Shown: in pieces, positions 46,391-56,274 of the stretch
Numbering within the stretch: the stretch's first letter is position 1
Layout: each line of letters opens with the position of its first letter
Assembly (NCBI RefSeq): GCF_002208095.1
Contig: NZ_CP017990.1
Span: 4,278,001-4,342,000 of the forward strand
Direction: 5' to 3'
Origin: Enterobacter cloacae complex sp. ECNIH7
GTDB taxonomy: Bacteria; Pseudomonadota; Gammaproteobacteria; Enterobacterales; Enterobacteriaceae
DNA: 64,000 bases
Translations under genes and position numbers: made by a program
Notes under the pieces: model-generated
What the model was told of the DNA's origin: nothing
Database searches by the model: none
Seen by the model: the letters and a program-made list of their open reading frames with translations, nothing else

Positions 46391-46722
46391 ACGGCTTCCT
46401 TTAATCAGGGAGGGTGCTAACTCTTTCGGCGAGCTTTGCCTAGGCAGGCAAACATGGGGTTGGTTCGCGCCTTCCCAACAACCTTTGCAGGGGTATAGGA
46501 AGTATAAACCACCTTTTTGCTCCTCATCCGAAGTATCTTACCTGAAATTCCCTCACTCGTTTACCGCTCAAGCCCCAATTTTAACTGCCGGTCCAGCCTA
46601 AACCGCTCTAATAAGGTTCGATTTGGCGGTAAAATCTCTAGCCTGATAGCTCGAGAGATACAAACTGCCCCACCGCCCCGTTTAAAAGTTGGCAGTGTTG
46701 AGCAGTGTTGGATTTGGGGTCG

Positions 46723-48264
46723 TCAGTCAAAGAGACGACTCTGTGATGGATCGAACAGGCTGGGAGTCAGTGGCGGCGCTCGTTCTGGTGGCAGCTCACG
46801 CTGCTTGGCGGCATTCGCCTTGGCTGTTTTCTGTTTCAGATGCTTGAGAATCTGCTCAATGACCTTCGGATCTTCGATGCTGGCAATCACTTTGACGTGA
46901 CCGCCGCAGTGTTCGCAGACTTCAATATCAATATTGAAGACTCGCTTGAGGCGTTGCATCCAGGTCATGGCGCGGTGGCGCTCTGCAGGACTCTTGTCAC
47001 GCCAGTTAGTATCGAGACCTTCCGATTTGTCGGGCTTCTTGCCCCGCTTGGCGGGTGTTACTTGAACTCGGTGTTTGCTGTTCGGTGCAAAGACGCCGTG
47101 GAAGCGTGTGAGGTTGACTCGCGGCTTAGGTACCAACGCAGCGAGTTTGGCGATGAAGTCCAGCGGCTCGAAGATCACATGGGTGGTGCCATTGCGGTAC
47201 GGAGTTTTGAGCTCGTAACGCACCTGCCCATTGGCGGTTAATGCCAGACGTTTTTCTGAAACCGCTGGCCGACTAATGTAGCGACACAAGCGCTCAAGCT
47301 TATCCCGCTGATGCGCTTCGGCCATCACACCGGCGTGTAGCGAGAAACCAGCATGGTTGGCTACTCGACTGCTTGAGTCGGCTTTATCCTCACGCCCTGG
47401 CAAGGTTTGCAGGGTGAAGACTTTGCGCCCTTGCTGGGGGCCGACGGCAATGCGATACGTAACCGAAGCACCATGTAATTGAGTCAGCGTATCGTCTTCG
47501 CCCTCTTCCAGTGTCAACCACGTATTCTCGGCATCACGCTCCAAAATCCCACGCTTTTCCATGCAGCGAGCGATGCGATGGCTGAGGGTGTGAGCGAGCG
47601 TATTCAGCTCATCGTAAGTGGGTGCCTTGACACGATGGAAGCGTTGCTTGCCATAGTCATCTTCGGCATAGACACCATCGAGAAACAGCATGTGGTAGTG
47701 GACATTGAGATTTAGCGCGGAGCCAAAGCGTTGGATAAGAGTCACTGAGCCAGTTTGTGCAGAGGCTTTGGTGTAACCGGCTTTTTTGATCAGATGAGTT
47801 GAGAGTGTACGATAGACGATACTCAAGACCTGGCCCATCAGCTGGGGATGGCGAGCCAGCAAAAAGCGTAGCTGGAAAGGAAAGCTGAGCACCCACTGGC
47901 GAATGGGCTCCTTGGGGAAGACTTCGTCTATCAGCAGCGCCGCACTCTCGGCCATCCGGCGGGCACCGCAGCTAGGGCAAAAGCCGCGTCGTTTACAGCT
48001 GAAGGCGACCAGACGCTCGTGATGACAATCCTCGCAGCGAACCCGCATGAAACCATACTCCAGACGGCCACATTGGAGGAGGTCGTTGAATTCTTGTTGG
48101 ATGTAGCGAGGCAGGTGTTGACCTTGGGCTTCGAGTGAGGCTTTGAAGGCTGGGTAGTGCTGCTCAACCAGCTGGTAGAGCAGCGTCTGGTCGGGTTGGT
48201 GGCGTTCGTAACCGTTTGTTTGAGTGGGCGATTGACTCGCCGTGGCGTTCCTTGCCAGCGACAT
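46723..48264 (-). CDS. ISCR1 rolling-circle transposase (Orf513), copy 2
   Basis: A 513-residue protein identical to copy 1. The upstream palindrome here is CCGCCGATACTG versus CAGTATCAGCGG, one mismatch, so control of this copy could differ slightly. Confidence 0.96.
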   Translation of the reverse strand: MSLARNATASQSPTQTNGYERHQPDQTLLYQLVEQHYPAFKASLEAQGQHLPRYIQQEFNDLLQCGRLEYGFMRVRCEDCHHERLVAFSCKRRGFCPSCGARRMAESAALLIDEVFPKEPIRQWVLSFPFQLRFLLARHPQLMGQVLSIVYRTLSTHLIKKAGYTKASAQTGSVTLIQRFGSALNLNVHYHMLFLDGVYAEDDYGKQRFHRVKAPTYDELNTLAHTLSHRIARCMEKRGILERDAENTWLTLEEGEDDTLTQLHGASVTYRIAVGPQQGRKVFTLQTLPGREDKADSSSRVANHAGFSLHAGVMAEAHQRDKLERLCRYISRPAVSEKRLALTANGQVRYELKTPYRNGTTHVIFEPLDFIAKLAALVPKPRVNLTRFHGVFAPNSKHRVQVTPAKRGKKPDKSEGLDTNWRDKSPAERHRAMTWMQRLKRVFNIDIEVCEHCGGHVKVIASIEDPKVIEQILKHLKQKTAKANAAKQRELPPERAPPLTPSLFDPSQSRLFD

Positions 48265-48450
48265 GGGTATCCTCCGCCGATACTGTGGTTATGTACAGTA
48301 TCAGCGGCTTGCGTTCAGACGTCCAGTCTGGCCCTAGACATCGCTAAATGCTTAACCCGCAATAGCCCTCACGAGTTGTTATCAGCCACTACCGGTTGAG
48401 CGAGAAGGTTTTGGGTTCAGGGTGCTATTGCTCCACCAATCACAATACTG

Positions 48451-48481
48451 AAGCCCCAACTGTTATCAGTTGGGGCTTTTT
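48451..48481 (+). terminator. Strong intrinsic terminator in ISCR1, copy 2
   Basis: Identical to 44477-44507: a 12-bp perfect stem, 4-nt loop and T-run on the plus strand. Confidence 0.88.
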
Positions 48482-48668
48482 CTTGTCTGTTTGCGGCGGT
48501 TGCGTTTTATCGGTAGTCGTCGAGCTCTGCACCATCCCACATAAGAGCTTAACGGTGCGATCTTCAACGCCATCACACAAAACTTTCTTTTTCACGCACA
48601 GTCAACTTATTGGATGTTTTATTAACAACCCAAAAGGAGATATTTAGCGGGCGGCCGGAAGGTGAATG

Positions 48669-49508
48669 CTAGGCATGATCTAACCCTCGGTCTCTGGCGT
48701 CGCGACTGCGAAATTTCGCGAGGGTTTCCGAGAAGGTGATTGCGCTTCGCAGATCTCCAGGCGCGTGGGTGCGGACGTAGTCAGCGCCATTGCCGATCGC
48801 GTGAAGTTCCGCCGCAAGGCTCGCTGGACCCAGATCCTTTACAGGAAGGCCAACGGTGGCGCCCAAGAAGGATTTCCGCGACACCGAGACCAATAGCGGA
48901 AGCCCCAACGCCGACTTCAGCTTTTGAAGGTTCGACAGCACGTGCAGCGATGTTTCCGGTGCGGGGCTCAAGAAAAATCCCATCCCCGGATCGAGGATGA
49001 GCCGGTCGGCAGCGACCCCGCTCCGTCGCAAGGCGGAAACCCGCGCCTCGAAGAACCGCACAATCTCGTCGAGCGCGTCTTCGGGTCGAAGGTGACCGGT
49101 GCGGGTGGCGATGCCATCCCGCTGCGCTGAGTGCATAACCACCAGCCTGCAGTCCGCCTCAGCAATATCGGGATAGAGCGCAGGGTCAGGAAATCCTTGG
49201 ATATCGTTCAGGTAGCCCACGCCGCGCTTGAGCGCATAGCGCTGGGTTTCCGGTTGGAAGCTGTCGATTGAAACACGGTGCATCTGATCGGACAGGGCGT
49301 CTAAGAGCGGCGCAATACGTCTGATCTCATCGGCCGGCGATACAGGCCTCGCGTCCGGATGGCTGGCGGCCGGTCCGACATCCACGACGTCTGATCCGAC
49401 TCGCAGCATTTCGATCGCCGCGGTGACAGCGCCGGCGGGGTCTAGCCGCCGGCTCTCATCGAAGAAGGAGTCCTCGGTGAGATTCAGAATGCCGAACACC
49501 GTCACCAT
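48669..49508 (-). CDS. sul1: Sul1, copy 3
   Basis: A 279-residue sulfonamide-resistant DHPS identical to copy 2. It is coupled to a complete qacEdelta1 upstream (overlap 7 nt) and closes the second integron's 3'-conserved segment before ISCR1. Confidence 0.97.
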   Translation of the reverse strand: MVTVFGILNLTEDSFFDESRRLDPAGAVTAAIEMLRVGSDVVDVGPAASHPDARPVSPADEIRRIAPLLDALSDQMHRVSIDSFQPETQRYALKRGVGYLNDIQGFPDPALYPDIAEADCRLVVMHSAQRDGIATRTGHLRPEDALDEIVRFFEARVSALRRSGVAADRLILDPGMGFFLSPAPETSLHVLSNLQKLKSALGLPLLVSVSRKSFLGATVGLPVKDLGPASLAAELHAIGNGADYVRTHAPGDLRSAITFSETLAKFRSRDARDRGLDHA

Positions 49509-49849
49509 GGCGTCGGCCTCCGCAGCGACTTCCACGATGGGGATCGGGCGAGCAAAAAGGCAGCAATTATGAGCCCCATACCTACAAAGCCCCACGCATC
49601 AAGCTTTTGCCCATGAAGCAACCAGGCAATGGCTGTAATTATGACGACGCCGAGTCCCGACCAGACTGCATAAGCAACACCGACAGGGATGGATTTCAGA
49701 ACCAGAGAAAGAAAATAAAATGCGATGCCATAACCGATTATGACAACGGCGGAAGGGGCAAGCTTAGTAAAGCCCTCGCTAGATTTTAATGCGGATGTTG
49801 CGATTACTTCGCCAACTATTGCGATAACAAGAAAAAGCCAGCCTTTCAT
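49502..49849 (-). CDS. qacEdelta1: QacEdelta1, copy 2 (complete delta form)
   Basis: A 115-residue truncated SMR protein identical to the copy at 37900. It lies downstream of the catB cassette of the second integron. Confidence 0.96.
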   Translation of the reverse strand: MKGWLFLVIAIVGEVIATSALKSSEGFTKLAPSAVVIIGYGIAFYFLSLVLKSIPVGVAYAVWSGLGVVIITAIAWLLHGQKLDAWGFVGMGLIIAAFLLARSPSWKSLRRPTPW

Positions 49850-49949
49850 GATATATCTCCCAATTTGTGTAGGGCTTATTATGCACGCTTAAAAATAATA
49901 AAAGCAGACTTGACCTGATAGTTTGGCTGTGAGCAATTATGTGCTTAGT

Positions 49950-50042
49950 GCATCTAACGCCCGGCTTTGGGGCGGACTTGTAGCCGCAAAGCGGCGGAAA
50001 GGCCGTCCCAGCCCCGAAGGGGCGACAACAGCCGTTTGTTAG
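49950..50042 (-). other. attC of the second catB cassette
   Basis: An attC with arms GCATCTAACGCCCGGC and GCCGTTTGTTAGGC enclosing palindromic AAAGCGGCGG and CCCCGAAGGGGC parts. It separates catB from the 3'-conserved segment. Confidence 0.82.
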
Positions 50043-50671
50043 GCACTTGAACGCTGCCAAAAATGGTACAAGCCTGCAATATCAGACGAGCACAAAAGAG
50101 GCATTGCTTCTTTAATTTGCTCCAACGGCCAATCCCACCACTTCATATCTAGCAACATTGAAATTTCCTGTTCTGAAAAGCGCTTCTTTATCTCTTTTGC
50201 AGGGTTGCCACCAACAATTGTGTATGGCTCTATATCTTTGGTAACCAAAGCCCGGCTGCCAATTACCGCTCCATGGCCAACCTTTACTCCAGGCATAATC
50301 ATTGCTTCAGAGCCAATCCACACGTCGCTTCCTATGACGGTATTACCTGCCGCCTGGAAAGCATCAACTGATTCCGAAAATGCCGGTTCCTCATTCATAT
50401 AGAAAAAAGGGAATGATGTAACCCAATCATATCGGTGACCTTGATTTCCAGCCATGATAAAAGATGCACCCGTCCCTATGGAGCAAAAGCTTCCAATTAT
50501 CAATTTATCAACGTCATCACGATCAGGCAGGAGGTAGCGAGCGCAATCATCAAATGAATGCCCGTGGTAATAGCCTGAATAATAGCTATAACGGCCCACC
50601 TTGATATTTGGGTTCTTTACCTGTTCGACGAGAGGTTTTCCCTTAAACGGGCTCTCAAAATAGTTCTTCAT
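50039..50671 (-). CDS. catB: CatB-family chloramphenicol acetyltransferase (second type)
   Basis: A 210-residue hexapeptide-repeat acetyltransferase related to, but clearly different from, the catB at 38404 (for example [17 protein letters not shown] against [17 protein letters not shown]). His79 in [11 protein letters not shown] is kept. The start at 50671 is chosen because it lies 36 nt inside the cassette; a longer frame crosses the cmlA attC. The allele (catB2- or catB11-like) is not fixed here. Confidence 0.88.
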   Translation of the reverse strand: MKNYFESPFKGKPLVEQVKNPNIKVGRYSYYSGYYHGHSFDDCARYLLPDRDDVDKLIIGSFCSIGTGASFIMAGNQGHRYDWVTSFPFFYMNEEPAFSESVDAFQAAGNTVIGSDVWIGSEAMIMPGVKVGHGAVIGSRALVTKDIEPYTIVGGNPAKEIKKRFSEQEISMLLDMKWWDWPLEQIKEAMPLLCSSDIAGLYHFWQRSSA

Positions 50672-50704
50672 ATAATTCCACACCAAAAATCTGCAACAAC
50701 ACCG

Positions 50705-50778
50705 TTGCCTAACGACTGAGCTCAGCCGACCGAAACCGCGTAGCGGTTTTGGGTCGGCTGCAGCGATTTGTTGGGCGA
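50705..50778 (-). other. attC of the cmlA cassette
   Basis: Arms TGCCTAACGACTGAGCTCAGCC and GGCTGCAGCGATTTGTTGGGC with a central CGAAACCGCGTAGCGGTTTTGGG hairpin, between cmlA and catB. The arms are quoted in two parts because of length. Confidence 0.82.
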
Positions 50779-50795
50779 TAGCTTGCCACATTCTC

Positions 50796-52055
50796 TCAAC
50801 GATTGGGATTTGATGTACTTTCCGCACTTTGTAGCGCGACCACATCATGCTCCCCCTGGCCGCGAGAGCCCTTCACTCGGGAAACACAAGACAGACCGAG
50901 CACGACTGTTGCAAGGGTCAAACAGTACACGACAACCGGCCAAGCCGTGTTGCGCGGCAACAGCGAAATGATCAACGTTCCGATGCTTCCTAGCAGTACA
51001 CCGCCCAAGCAGAAGTAGACTGCCGTGACCGTTCCAGCAACATGGTCGAATCCTCGAAGAGCGCCATTGGGCGCCACAGATACCGCTGTGGCGACACCAA
51101 TACCCACTAGCCACATTGGAGCAATAAAGCCTAACACGGACTGCAAAGCCCATATTTCGGTGATGGCAAGCAATACTGCTCCAGCTATCAGGCATCCCAT
51201 TCCCATTCGCAAGACACTTGGGCTGCCCCACTTGGGTATCACACGCCCCATAAAACGAGCCGTAAACACCATGGCAATTGCCACTGTGGCGAACAGCAGG
51301 CTGAAGCCAAGCTGAGACACACCTTGCCTGCCCATCATTAGTCCGGGCGCAATGGAGAAAAAGACGAAGAAGCTACCCATTCCAGCGGCGTAACACAACG
51401 TGTACAACCAGAAGTTCAGGCACTTAACGGGGAGTAGCAGCTGCGACCATTGCAAGCCCGCAACTCGTTGCACCCGGGTTTCAGGCCAGAATCGCCACGC
51501 TGCTGCAGATGCAGCGATCATGCCCAAACCTAGAAACGCAAAGATAGCCCGCCACCCAAGCCACATGTCGACGAGCGCTCCGAGCAATGGGCCTACCGCC
51601 GGGACCATGGCCAGCATGGATCCGAGTATGCCGTAAATGACATTACTTTCCTCGCGACCTGCGTAAATGTCACGTACTGTTGCAAATGTGGAAACAAGGC
51701 ACGCCGAGGCACCACAAGCCTGAAGAATCCGAAGCCCCAGAAAGACTTCAGCCGATGACGTAAGAGCGAGGCCCATTGACGCCACAACGTAGGCGAGGCC
51801 ACCTCCCAGTAGAACGGGGCGGCGCCCCAGTCGGTCCGATAGCGGTCCAAACAAGAGCTGACCGGCACCAATCATGACCAAGTACGTTGTCAGCGTAAGC
51901 TGAATTGTGCTCGCTGTCGTACCAAGCGCGTTTGGCATAAACGGCACTGCTGGCAAGTACATGTCCATGCCGAGTGATGCCAATAAATCGAACGGTGATA
52001 ACAACAACACCGTGGCGGCAAGGGAGTACCGCCAACTAAAGTTTTTTGAGCGCAC
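50796..52055 (-). CDS. cmlA1: CmlA chloramphenicol efflux pump (MFS)
   Basis: A 12-helix major-facilitator drug:proton antiporter for chloramphenicol. The 419-residue form uses the GTG at 52055 ([18 protein letters not shown]), preceded by AAGGAGA. The MFS loop motif [16 protein letters not shown] is present. CmlA1-like by recollection. Expression is controlled by an upstream leader peptide and hairpins. The frame continues a few codons upstream without being likely coding. Confidence 0.94.
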   Translation of the reverse strand: MRSKNFSWRYSLAATVLLLSPFDLLASLGMDMYLPAVPFMPNALGTTASTIQLTLTTYLVMIGAGQLLFGPLSDRLGRRPVLLGGGLAYVVASMGLALTSSAEVFLGLRILQACGASACLVSTFATVRDIYAGREESNVIYGILGSMLAMVPAVGPLLGALVDMWLGWRAIFAFLGLGMIAASAAAWRFWPETRVQRVAGLQWSQLLLPVKCLNFWLYTLCYAAGMGSFFVFFSIAPGLMMGRQGVSQLGFSLLFATVAIAMVFTARFMGRVIPKWGSPSVLRMGMGCLIAGAVLLAITEIWALQSVLGFIAPMWLVGIGVATAVSVAPNGALRGFDHVAGTVTAVYFCLGGVLLGSIGTLIISLLPRNTAWPVVVYCLTLATVVLGLSCVSRVKGSRGQGEHDVVALQSAESTSNPNR

Positions 52056-52183
52056 GAAACCATCTCCTTGAACAAAGGATTTGGCGGCGCTCCCGTAGAG
52101 CAAAAGGATTCATGAGAACGCCGCAACAACCGAAAAATGAAGGTTGCTGCGGCTTACTTGTCTGCGTTCTTGGAAGTGCTCAT
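52056..52183 (-). promoter_or_regulatory. cmlA inducible leader (peptide MSTSKNADK and hairpin)
   Basis: On the minus strand a 9-codon leader ORF runs 52183-52154 (MSTSKNADK-stop). It is followed by a 12-bp stem, GCCGCAGCAACC / GGTTGTTGCGGC with one G-U pair (52153-52142 with 52131-52120), upstream of the cmlA ribosome site. Translational attenuation by chloramphenicol stalling on this leader is known for cmlA. Confidence 0.85.
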
Positions 52184-52253
52184 CTGCTGACTATCTCATG
52201 ATTGAATTTGAATCGTAACAACTTTCAAGCAACTCTGCAAGGAGCCTTATTGT

Positions 52254-52310
52254 GCGCCCAACGCCGGAGTTAAGCCGCCGCGCGTAGCGCGGTCGGCTTG
52301 AACGAATTGT
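52254..52310 (-). other. attC of the aadA2 cassette, interrupted by a group II intron
   Basis: The attC arm TGCGCCCAACGCCGGAGTTA, central CCGCCGCGCGTAGCGCGG and the arm GTCGGCTTGAACGAATTGT are followed by foreign DNA. The missing core end TAGAC resumes at 54288. Joining 52310 to 54288 restores GAATTGTTAGAC. Confidence 0.85.
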
Positions 52311-54287
52311 GTACGCCCAGCATGGGCATGAACTAATGAGGTGAAAGTCCTCTGTAGGAAGGTCACCGTTCAATAACATGCTGTTATTAAACGCTAACTA
52401 CTAGTGAATGGCAAGGGCTTATCCGCGAGGATTGGTCTGAAGGAAGCCGCTAGCAAATTTGCGAGCTGATGAACAAGAACATCATATGAGGCGTAGGCTA
52501 GAGGTGAGTTGGCACAAGACGACGAAACCACGTGATCTAATGGCCACCGTAAATGATGCAGCAGTGCAAAGAAAGTTCATGTTCTTATCTGGGGAGATCT
52601 GCTTAACACGCGATCGGTCAATAACCAGTCAGGCTCTGGTCTATTAAGTGCCTTGGCTTTTCAATCTCATCGACTGAAAAGAGCGAACCAGATGAAAACC
52701 GATAGCGCATGACGGGGCAACTCGGCATGTGATTAAGCAGAAGTCAGCAGACGGCATAGTAGCCCAACGCCCATCGTAATGGATGGGATAGCATACCCCG
52801 CGTTAGCGTTGTGGGTACATGGTGAAGGCCTGAACATTTAGAAGAAGGAGGAGTCTTGTCAAACTTGTCGATACCCACTACGTCGCCAGACGATTACTAT
52901 CGGCAGCGTATTGATATGCAACCGGCCTTCAACAGCGATTTATTCCAACAACTACTCGAACCTGAAAATCTACACCGAGCTTGGCGTCAAGTTAAAGCCA
53001 ATAAAGGCGCGGCTGGCATCGATGGCATGACTATCGAAGCCTTCCCGCTTTGGATGCAACAAGGCGGTTGGCAACGGTGTAAATCTCTACTGGAACGAGG
53101 TGAATATAACCCTTCAGCAGTCAGACGCGTAGAGATCGACAAACCCGATGGCGGTAAACGCAAACTGGGTATCCCTAACGTCATTGATCGTGTGATACAG
53201 CAAGCTATTGCTCAAATTCTCACGCCGTTGTTTGACCCTTTCTTCTCGGCTAATAGCTTCGGCTTTAGACCGAATAGGAATGCCAAACAAGCGGTCTTGC
53301 AAGTCAGAGATATCATCAAACAGAAGCACAAATTTGCCGTCGATGTTGATCTGTCCAAGTTCTTTGATCGAGTAAATCACGACCTGTTGATGACTCAATT
53401 GAGGATCAAGGTACAGGATAAGCGTCTGCTGGCGCTTATTGGTAAATACCTGCGAGCTGGTGTGATGGTCAACGACCAATTTGAAGCAAGCTTCGAAGGC
53501 GTGCCTCAAGGCGGCCCACTCTCGCCATTACTCTCTAACATTATGTTGGACAGTCTTGATAAAGAGCTGGAAAGCCGAGGGCACAAATTCGCCCGCTACG
53601 CGGACGACTTTATCATTTTGGTCAAGTCTCAACGAGCGGGCGAACGTGTCCTCAAGAGTATTACTCGCTATCTTGCCACTAAGCTAAAACTGGTTGTTAA
53701 CGAACAGAAAAGCCAAGTGGTTAAGGTAGGCCAAAGCAAGTTCCTAGGGTTTACCTTTAACCGCGGAAAGATCCAGTGGCATGTCAAAACACTGCACATC
53801 TTCAAACAAAAGATAAGACGACTGACAAACCGCAATTGGGGCGTGAGCATGAGCTATCAATTGTTTAAAGTGCGGCAATACATGCAAGGCTGGATCAACT
53901 ACTTTGGCATAGCCAACGCTTATCAAGAGTGTGTCGATTTAGACCACTGGATCCGTCGTCGAGTACGTATGTGCTACTGGCGTCAATGGCGAAAGCCACG
54001 GACTAAGGTACAAAACTTACTCAAACGTGGCGTCAGGATCCAAGCGGCCGTTGCTTGTGGAATTACAAGCAAAGGGCCGTGGCGAAGCTCGAAAACACCA
54101 GGGATACAGCAAGCGCTGAGTAATGAGTATCTCAAGAAAGCAGGATTGTATTCACTGAGAGATGGATGGATCGCGGTTCACTATCCGAACCAGAAAACAG
54201 GTTAGGCGTTCTAAATGAACCGCCCTGTGCGGAGCCGCATGCAGGGTGGTGTGGGGGCTGGAGGCTAAATACCTCCGGCTACCCGAT
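52311..54287 (+). mobile_element. Group IIC-attC intron (about 1977 bp)
   Basis: A self-splicing retroelement in the aadA2 attC. It begins GTACGCCCAG near the attC core (edge plus or minus 2) and has about 540 nt of structured RNA before the maturase. It ends with a domain V-like hairpin (GAACCGCCCTGTGCGG ... GCAGGGTGGTGTG, about 54217-54252) and a domain VI-like hairpin with bulged A, terminating CCCGAT. Insertion at the TTGT/TAGAC core is the usual target of this class. The intron lies antisense to the cassette genes. Confidence 0.85.
52856..54205 (+). CDS. Group II intron reverse transcriptase / maturase
   Basis: A 449-residue protein with RT domains (RRVEIDKPDGGKRKLGIPNVIDRVIQQAI; VDVDLSKFFDRVNHDLL; GVPQGGPLSPLLSNIMLD; FARYADDFIIL with the YADD catalytic pair) and a C-terminal maturase (X) region. 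No endonuclease domain is present, as is normal for class IIC. It starts at TTG, preceded by GAAGGAGGAG, which I accept because no suitable ATG with a ribosome site exists. It promotes splicing and mobility into attC-like hairpins. Confidence 0.93.
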   Translation: MSNLSIPTTSPDDYYRQRIDMQPAFNSDLFQQLLEPENLHRAWRQVKANKGAAGIDGMTIEAFPLWMQQGGWQRCKSLLERGEYNPSAVRRVEIDKPDGGKRKLGIPNVIDRVIQQAIAQILTPLFDPFFSANSFGFRPNRNAKQAVLQVRDIIKQKHKFAVDVDLSKFFDRVNHDLLMTQLRIKVQDKRLLALIGKYLRAGVMVNDQFEASFEGVPQGGPLSPLLSNIMLDSLDKELESRGHKFARYADDFIILVKSQRAGERVLKSITRYLATKLKLVVNEQKSQVVKVGQSKFLGFTFNRGKIQWHVKTLHIFKQKIRRLTNRNWGVSMSYQLFKVRQYMQGWINYFGIANAYQECVDLDHWIRRRVRMCYWRQWRKPRTKVQNLLKRGVRIQAAVACGITSKGPWRSSKTPGIQQALSNEYLKKAGLYSLRDGWIAVHYPNQKTG

Positions 54288-54293
54288 TAGACA

Positions 54294-55085
54294 TCATTTA
54301 CCAACTGACTTGATGATCTCGCCTTTCACAAAGCGAATAAATTCTTCCAAGTGATCTGCGCGTGAGGCCAAGTGATCTTCTTTTTGTCCCAGATAAGCTT
54401 GCTTAGCTTCAAGTAAGACGGGCTGATACTGGGCAGGTAGGCGTTTTATTGCCCAGTCGGCAGCGACATCCTTCGGCGCGATTTTGCCGGTTATTGCGCT
54501 GTACCAAATGCGGGACAACGTAAGCACTACATTTCGCTCATCGCCGGCCCAGTCGGGCTGCGAGTTCCATAGCTTCAAGGTTTCCCTCAGCGCCTCGAAT
54601 AGATCCTGTTCAGGAACCGGGTCAAAGAATTCCTCCGCTGCCGGACCTACCAAGGCAACGCTATGTTCTCTTGCTTTTGTAAGCAGGATAGCTAGATCAA
54701 TGTCGATCATGGCTGGCTCGAAGATACCCGCAAGAATGTCATTGCGCTGCCATTCTCCAAATTGCAGCTCGCGCTTAGCCGGATAACGCCACGGGATGAT
54801 GTCGTCATGCACGACAAGGGTGACTTCTATAGCGCGGAGCGTCTCGCTCTCGCCAGGGAAAGCCGAAGCCTCCATAAGGTCATTGAGCAATGCTCGCCGC
54901 GTCGTTTCATCAAGCTTTACGGCCACAGTAACCAACAAATCAATATCGCTGTATGGCTTCAGGCCGCCATCCACTGCGGAGCCGTACAAATGCACGGCCA
55001 GCAACGTTGATTCCAGATGGCGCTCAATGACGCTTAGCACCTCTGATAGTTGGTTCGAAATTTCGATGGTCACCGCTACCCTCAT
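54294..55085 (-). CDS. aadA2: AadA2, aminoglycoside 3''-adenylyltransferase
   Basis: Inactivates streptomycin and spectinomycin. The 263-residue protein has the nucleotidyltransferase motif LYGSAVDGGLKPYSDIDLLV and the AadA C-terminus. It starts MRVAVTIEISNQLSEVLSVIER, as in AadA2. One variation noted from memory is Met in LLNDLMEASAF where AadA2 usually has Leu. The second cassette in this array. Confidence 0.93.
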   Translation of the reverse strand: MRVAVTIEISNQLSEVLSVIERHLESTLLAVHLYGSAVDGGLKPYSDIDLLVTVAVKLDETTRRALLNDLMEASAFPGESETLRAIEVTLVVHDDIIPWRYPAKRELQFGEWQRNDILAGIFEPAMIDIDLAILLTKAREHSVALVGPAAEEFFDPVPEQDLFEALRETLKLWNSQPDWAGDERNVVLTLSRIWYSAITGKIAPKDVAADWAIKRLPAQYQPVLLEAKQAYLGQKEDHLASRADHLEEFIRFVKGEIIKSVGK

Positions 55086-55086
55086 G

Positions 55087-55202
55087 ATGTCTAACGCCGC
55101 CATAAGTTGCGGCTTTGGAGTTGATTGTTTTGTGGTAGCGTAGCGTTAAACCACAAAACAAGCGACGGAAAAGCCGTCAACTTGATGGCCTTGTTAGCCT
55201 TA
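55087..55202 (-). other. attC of the blaCARB cassette
   Basis: A long (about 110 bp) attC with arms TCTAACGCCGCCATAAGTTG and CAACTTGATGGCCTTGTTAGCC and a central palindrome TTGTTTTGTGG / CCACAAAACAA. It lies between blaCARB-2 and aadA2. Confidence 0.85.
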
Positions 55203-56069
55203 TCAGCGCGACTGTGATGTATAAACGTCAAAAATTGAATGACCAATTTTAACAATCGCATCATTTCGCTCTGCCATTGAAGCCTGTGTTTGAGCTAGAT
55301 AGATGCTCACAATAATTGGGGCTTGATGCTCACTCCACACAACTGCTGTAATACTCCGAGCACCAAATCCGCCAGCACCTGAGCGATCCGCAATGTTCCA
55401 TCCCGCCGGCAATACTGAACGTAGTAAATTACCAGTGACTTGATTGTTCACCATCCAAGACTCTAATTTTTTCTGGTTCATTTCAGATAGCGCGGAACCA
55501 AATAAAAATTTATTCAAAGTACTGGCTATTGCCTTAGGAGTTGTCGTATCCCTCAAATCACCGAGCTTACCTTCATTTAAATCAGGCTCAATACGGTCTA
55601 GACGAGTCTCTTTGTCCCCAATTTGTCTTAAAAAATCAGTAACGCCTTTGGGGCCACCTACAGCACTTAGGATGATATTTGCCGCAGTATTATCACTTGT
55701 AGTCATAGTTGCGAAGCACGCATCATCGAGTGTGATTGCCTGCCCTACTTGCTTTTCTATTACAGGGGAATAGGTCACAAGATCTGCTTTCTTAATCTCG
55801 ACTGTACTATTGGGATTAACTTTTCCTTGCTCAGCATCATATAGTAATTTAGCGCAAGCTATTGTTTTAAAAGTACTTGTTAACGGGAAGCGCTGATTGC
55901 CATTGTAATCCCAATATTCTCCATTTTGAGTATCAAGAACGGAAACACCTATACGAGCAGAAAGAGAAACTTCAATTGCCTTAACGTCTTGTTCAACTTG
56001 CTGAAACTTTGAACTACTTGCAAAAACCACGGATGGTATTAAAAGCGAAAATGCCAATAAAAACTTCAT
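55203..56069 (-). CDS. blaCARB-2: CARB-2 (PSE-1) class A carbenicillinase
   Basis: Hydrolyses penicillins including carbenicillin in the periplasm. The 288-residue protein has a signal peptide ([17 protein letters not shown]), STFK (catalytic Ser70), SDN (130 loop), EPDLNEG (Glu166 loop) and RSGAG in place of the usual KTG, the hallmark of the CARB group. The start at 56069 is the accepted one. It is the first cassette next to attI1; the frame is open back through attI1 but that is not coding. Confidence 0.94.
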   Translation of the reverse strand: MKFLLAFSLLIPSVVFASSSKFQQVEQDVKAIEVSLSARIGVSVLDTQNGEYWDYNGNQRFPLTSTFKTIACAKLLYDAEQGKVNPNSTVEIKKADLVTYSPVIEKQVGQAITLDDACFATMTTSDNTAANIILSAVGGPKGVTDFLRQIGDKETRLDRIEPDLNEGKLGDLRDTTTPKAIASTLNKFLFGSALSEMNQKKLESWMVNNQVTGNLLRSVLPAGWNIADRSGAGGFGARSITAVVWSEHQAPIIVSIYLAQTQASMAERNDAIVKIGHSIFDVYTSQSR

Positions 56070-56131
56070 GTAAGTAACCCCATAATTTTGATTGTCACAC
56101 ATTTTATATAAAAGCATGAGGCTCCATAATA

Positions 56132-56197
56132 TGGCTAACTTTGTTTTAGGGCGACTGCCCTGCTGCGTAACATCGTTGCTGCTCCATAACATCAAAC
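56132..56197 (-). other. attI1 recombination site, copy 2
   Basis: Same sequence as at 39653-39720, joined to the blaCARB cassette at GGCTAACTTTG. It includes the ORF-11 region on the minus strand. Confidence 0.85.
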
Positions 56198-56245
56198 ATC
56201 GACCCACGGCGTAACGCGCTTGCTGCTTGGATGCCCGAGGCATAG

Positions 56246-56271
56246 ACTGTACAAAAAAACAGTCATAACAA
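56246..56271 (-). promoter_or_regulatory. Inactive P2 and LexA box, copy 2
   Basis: Identical to 39769-39794: P2 with 14-bp spacer and CTGT-N8-ACAG (56247-56262). Confidence 0.85.
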
Positions 56272-56274
56272 GCC

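Larger units (their letters stand above)
46491..48644 (-). mobile_element. ISCR1: ISCR1 copy 2 (2154 bp)
   Basis: Second copy in the same orientation, 3974 bp away from the first. It is identical as far as I compared, except for a C at 48278 where copy 1 has T at 44304. Its oriIS side faces qnrA1. Confidence 0.93.
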
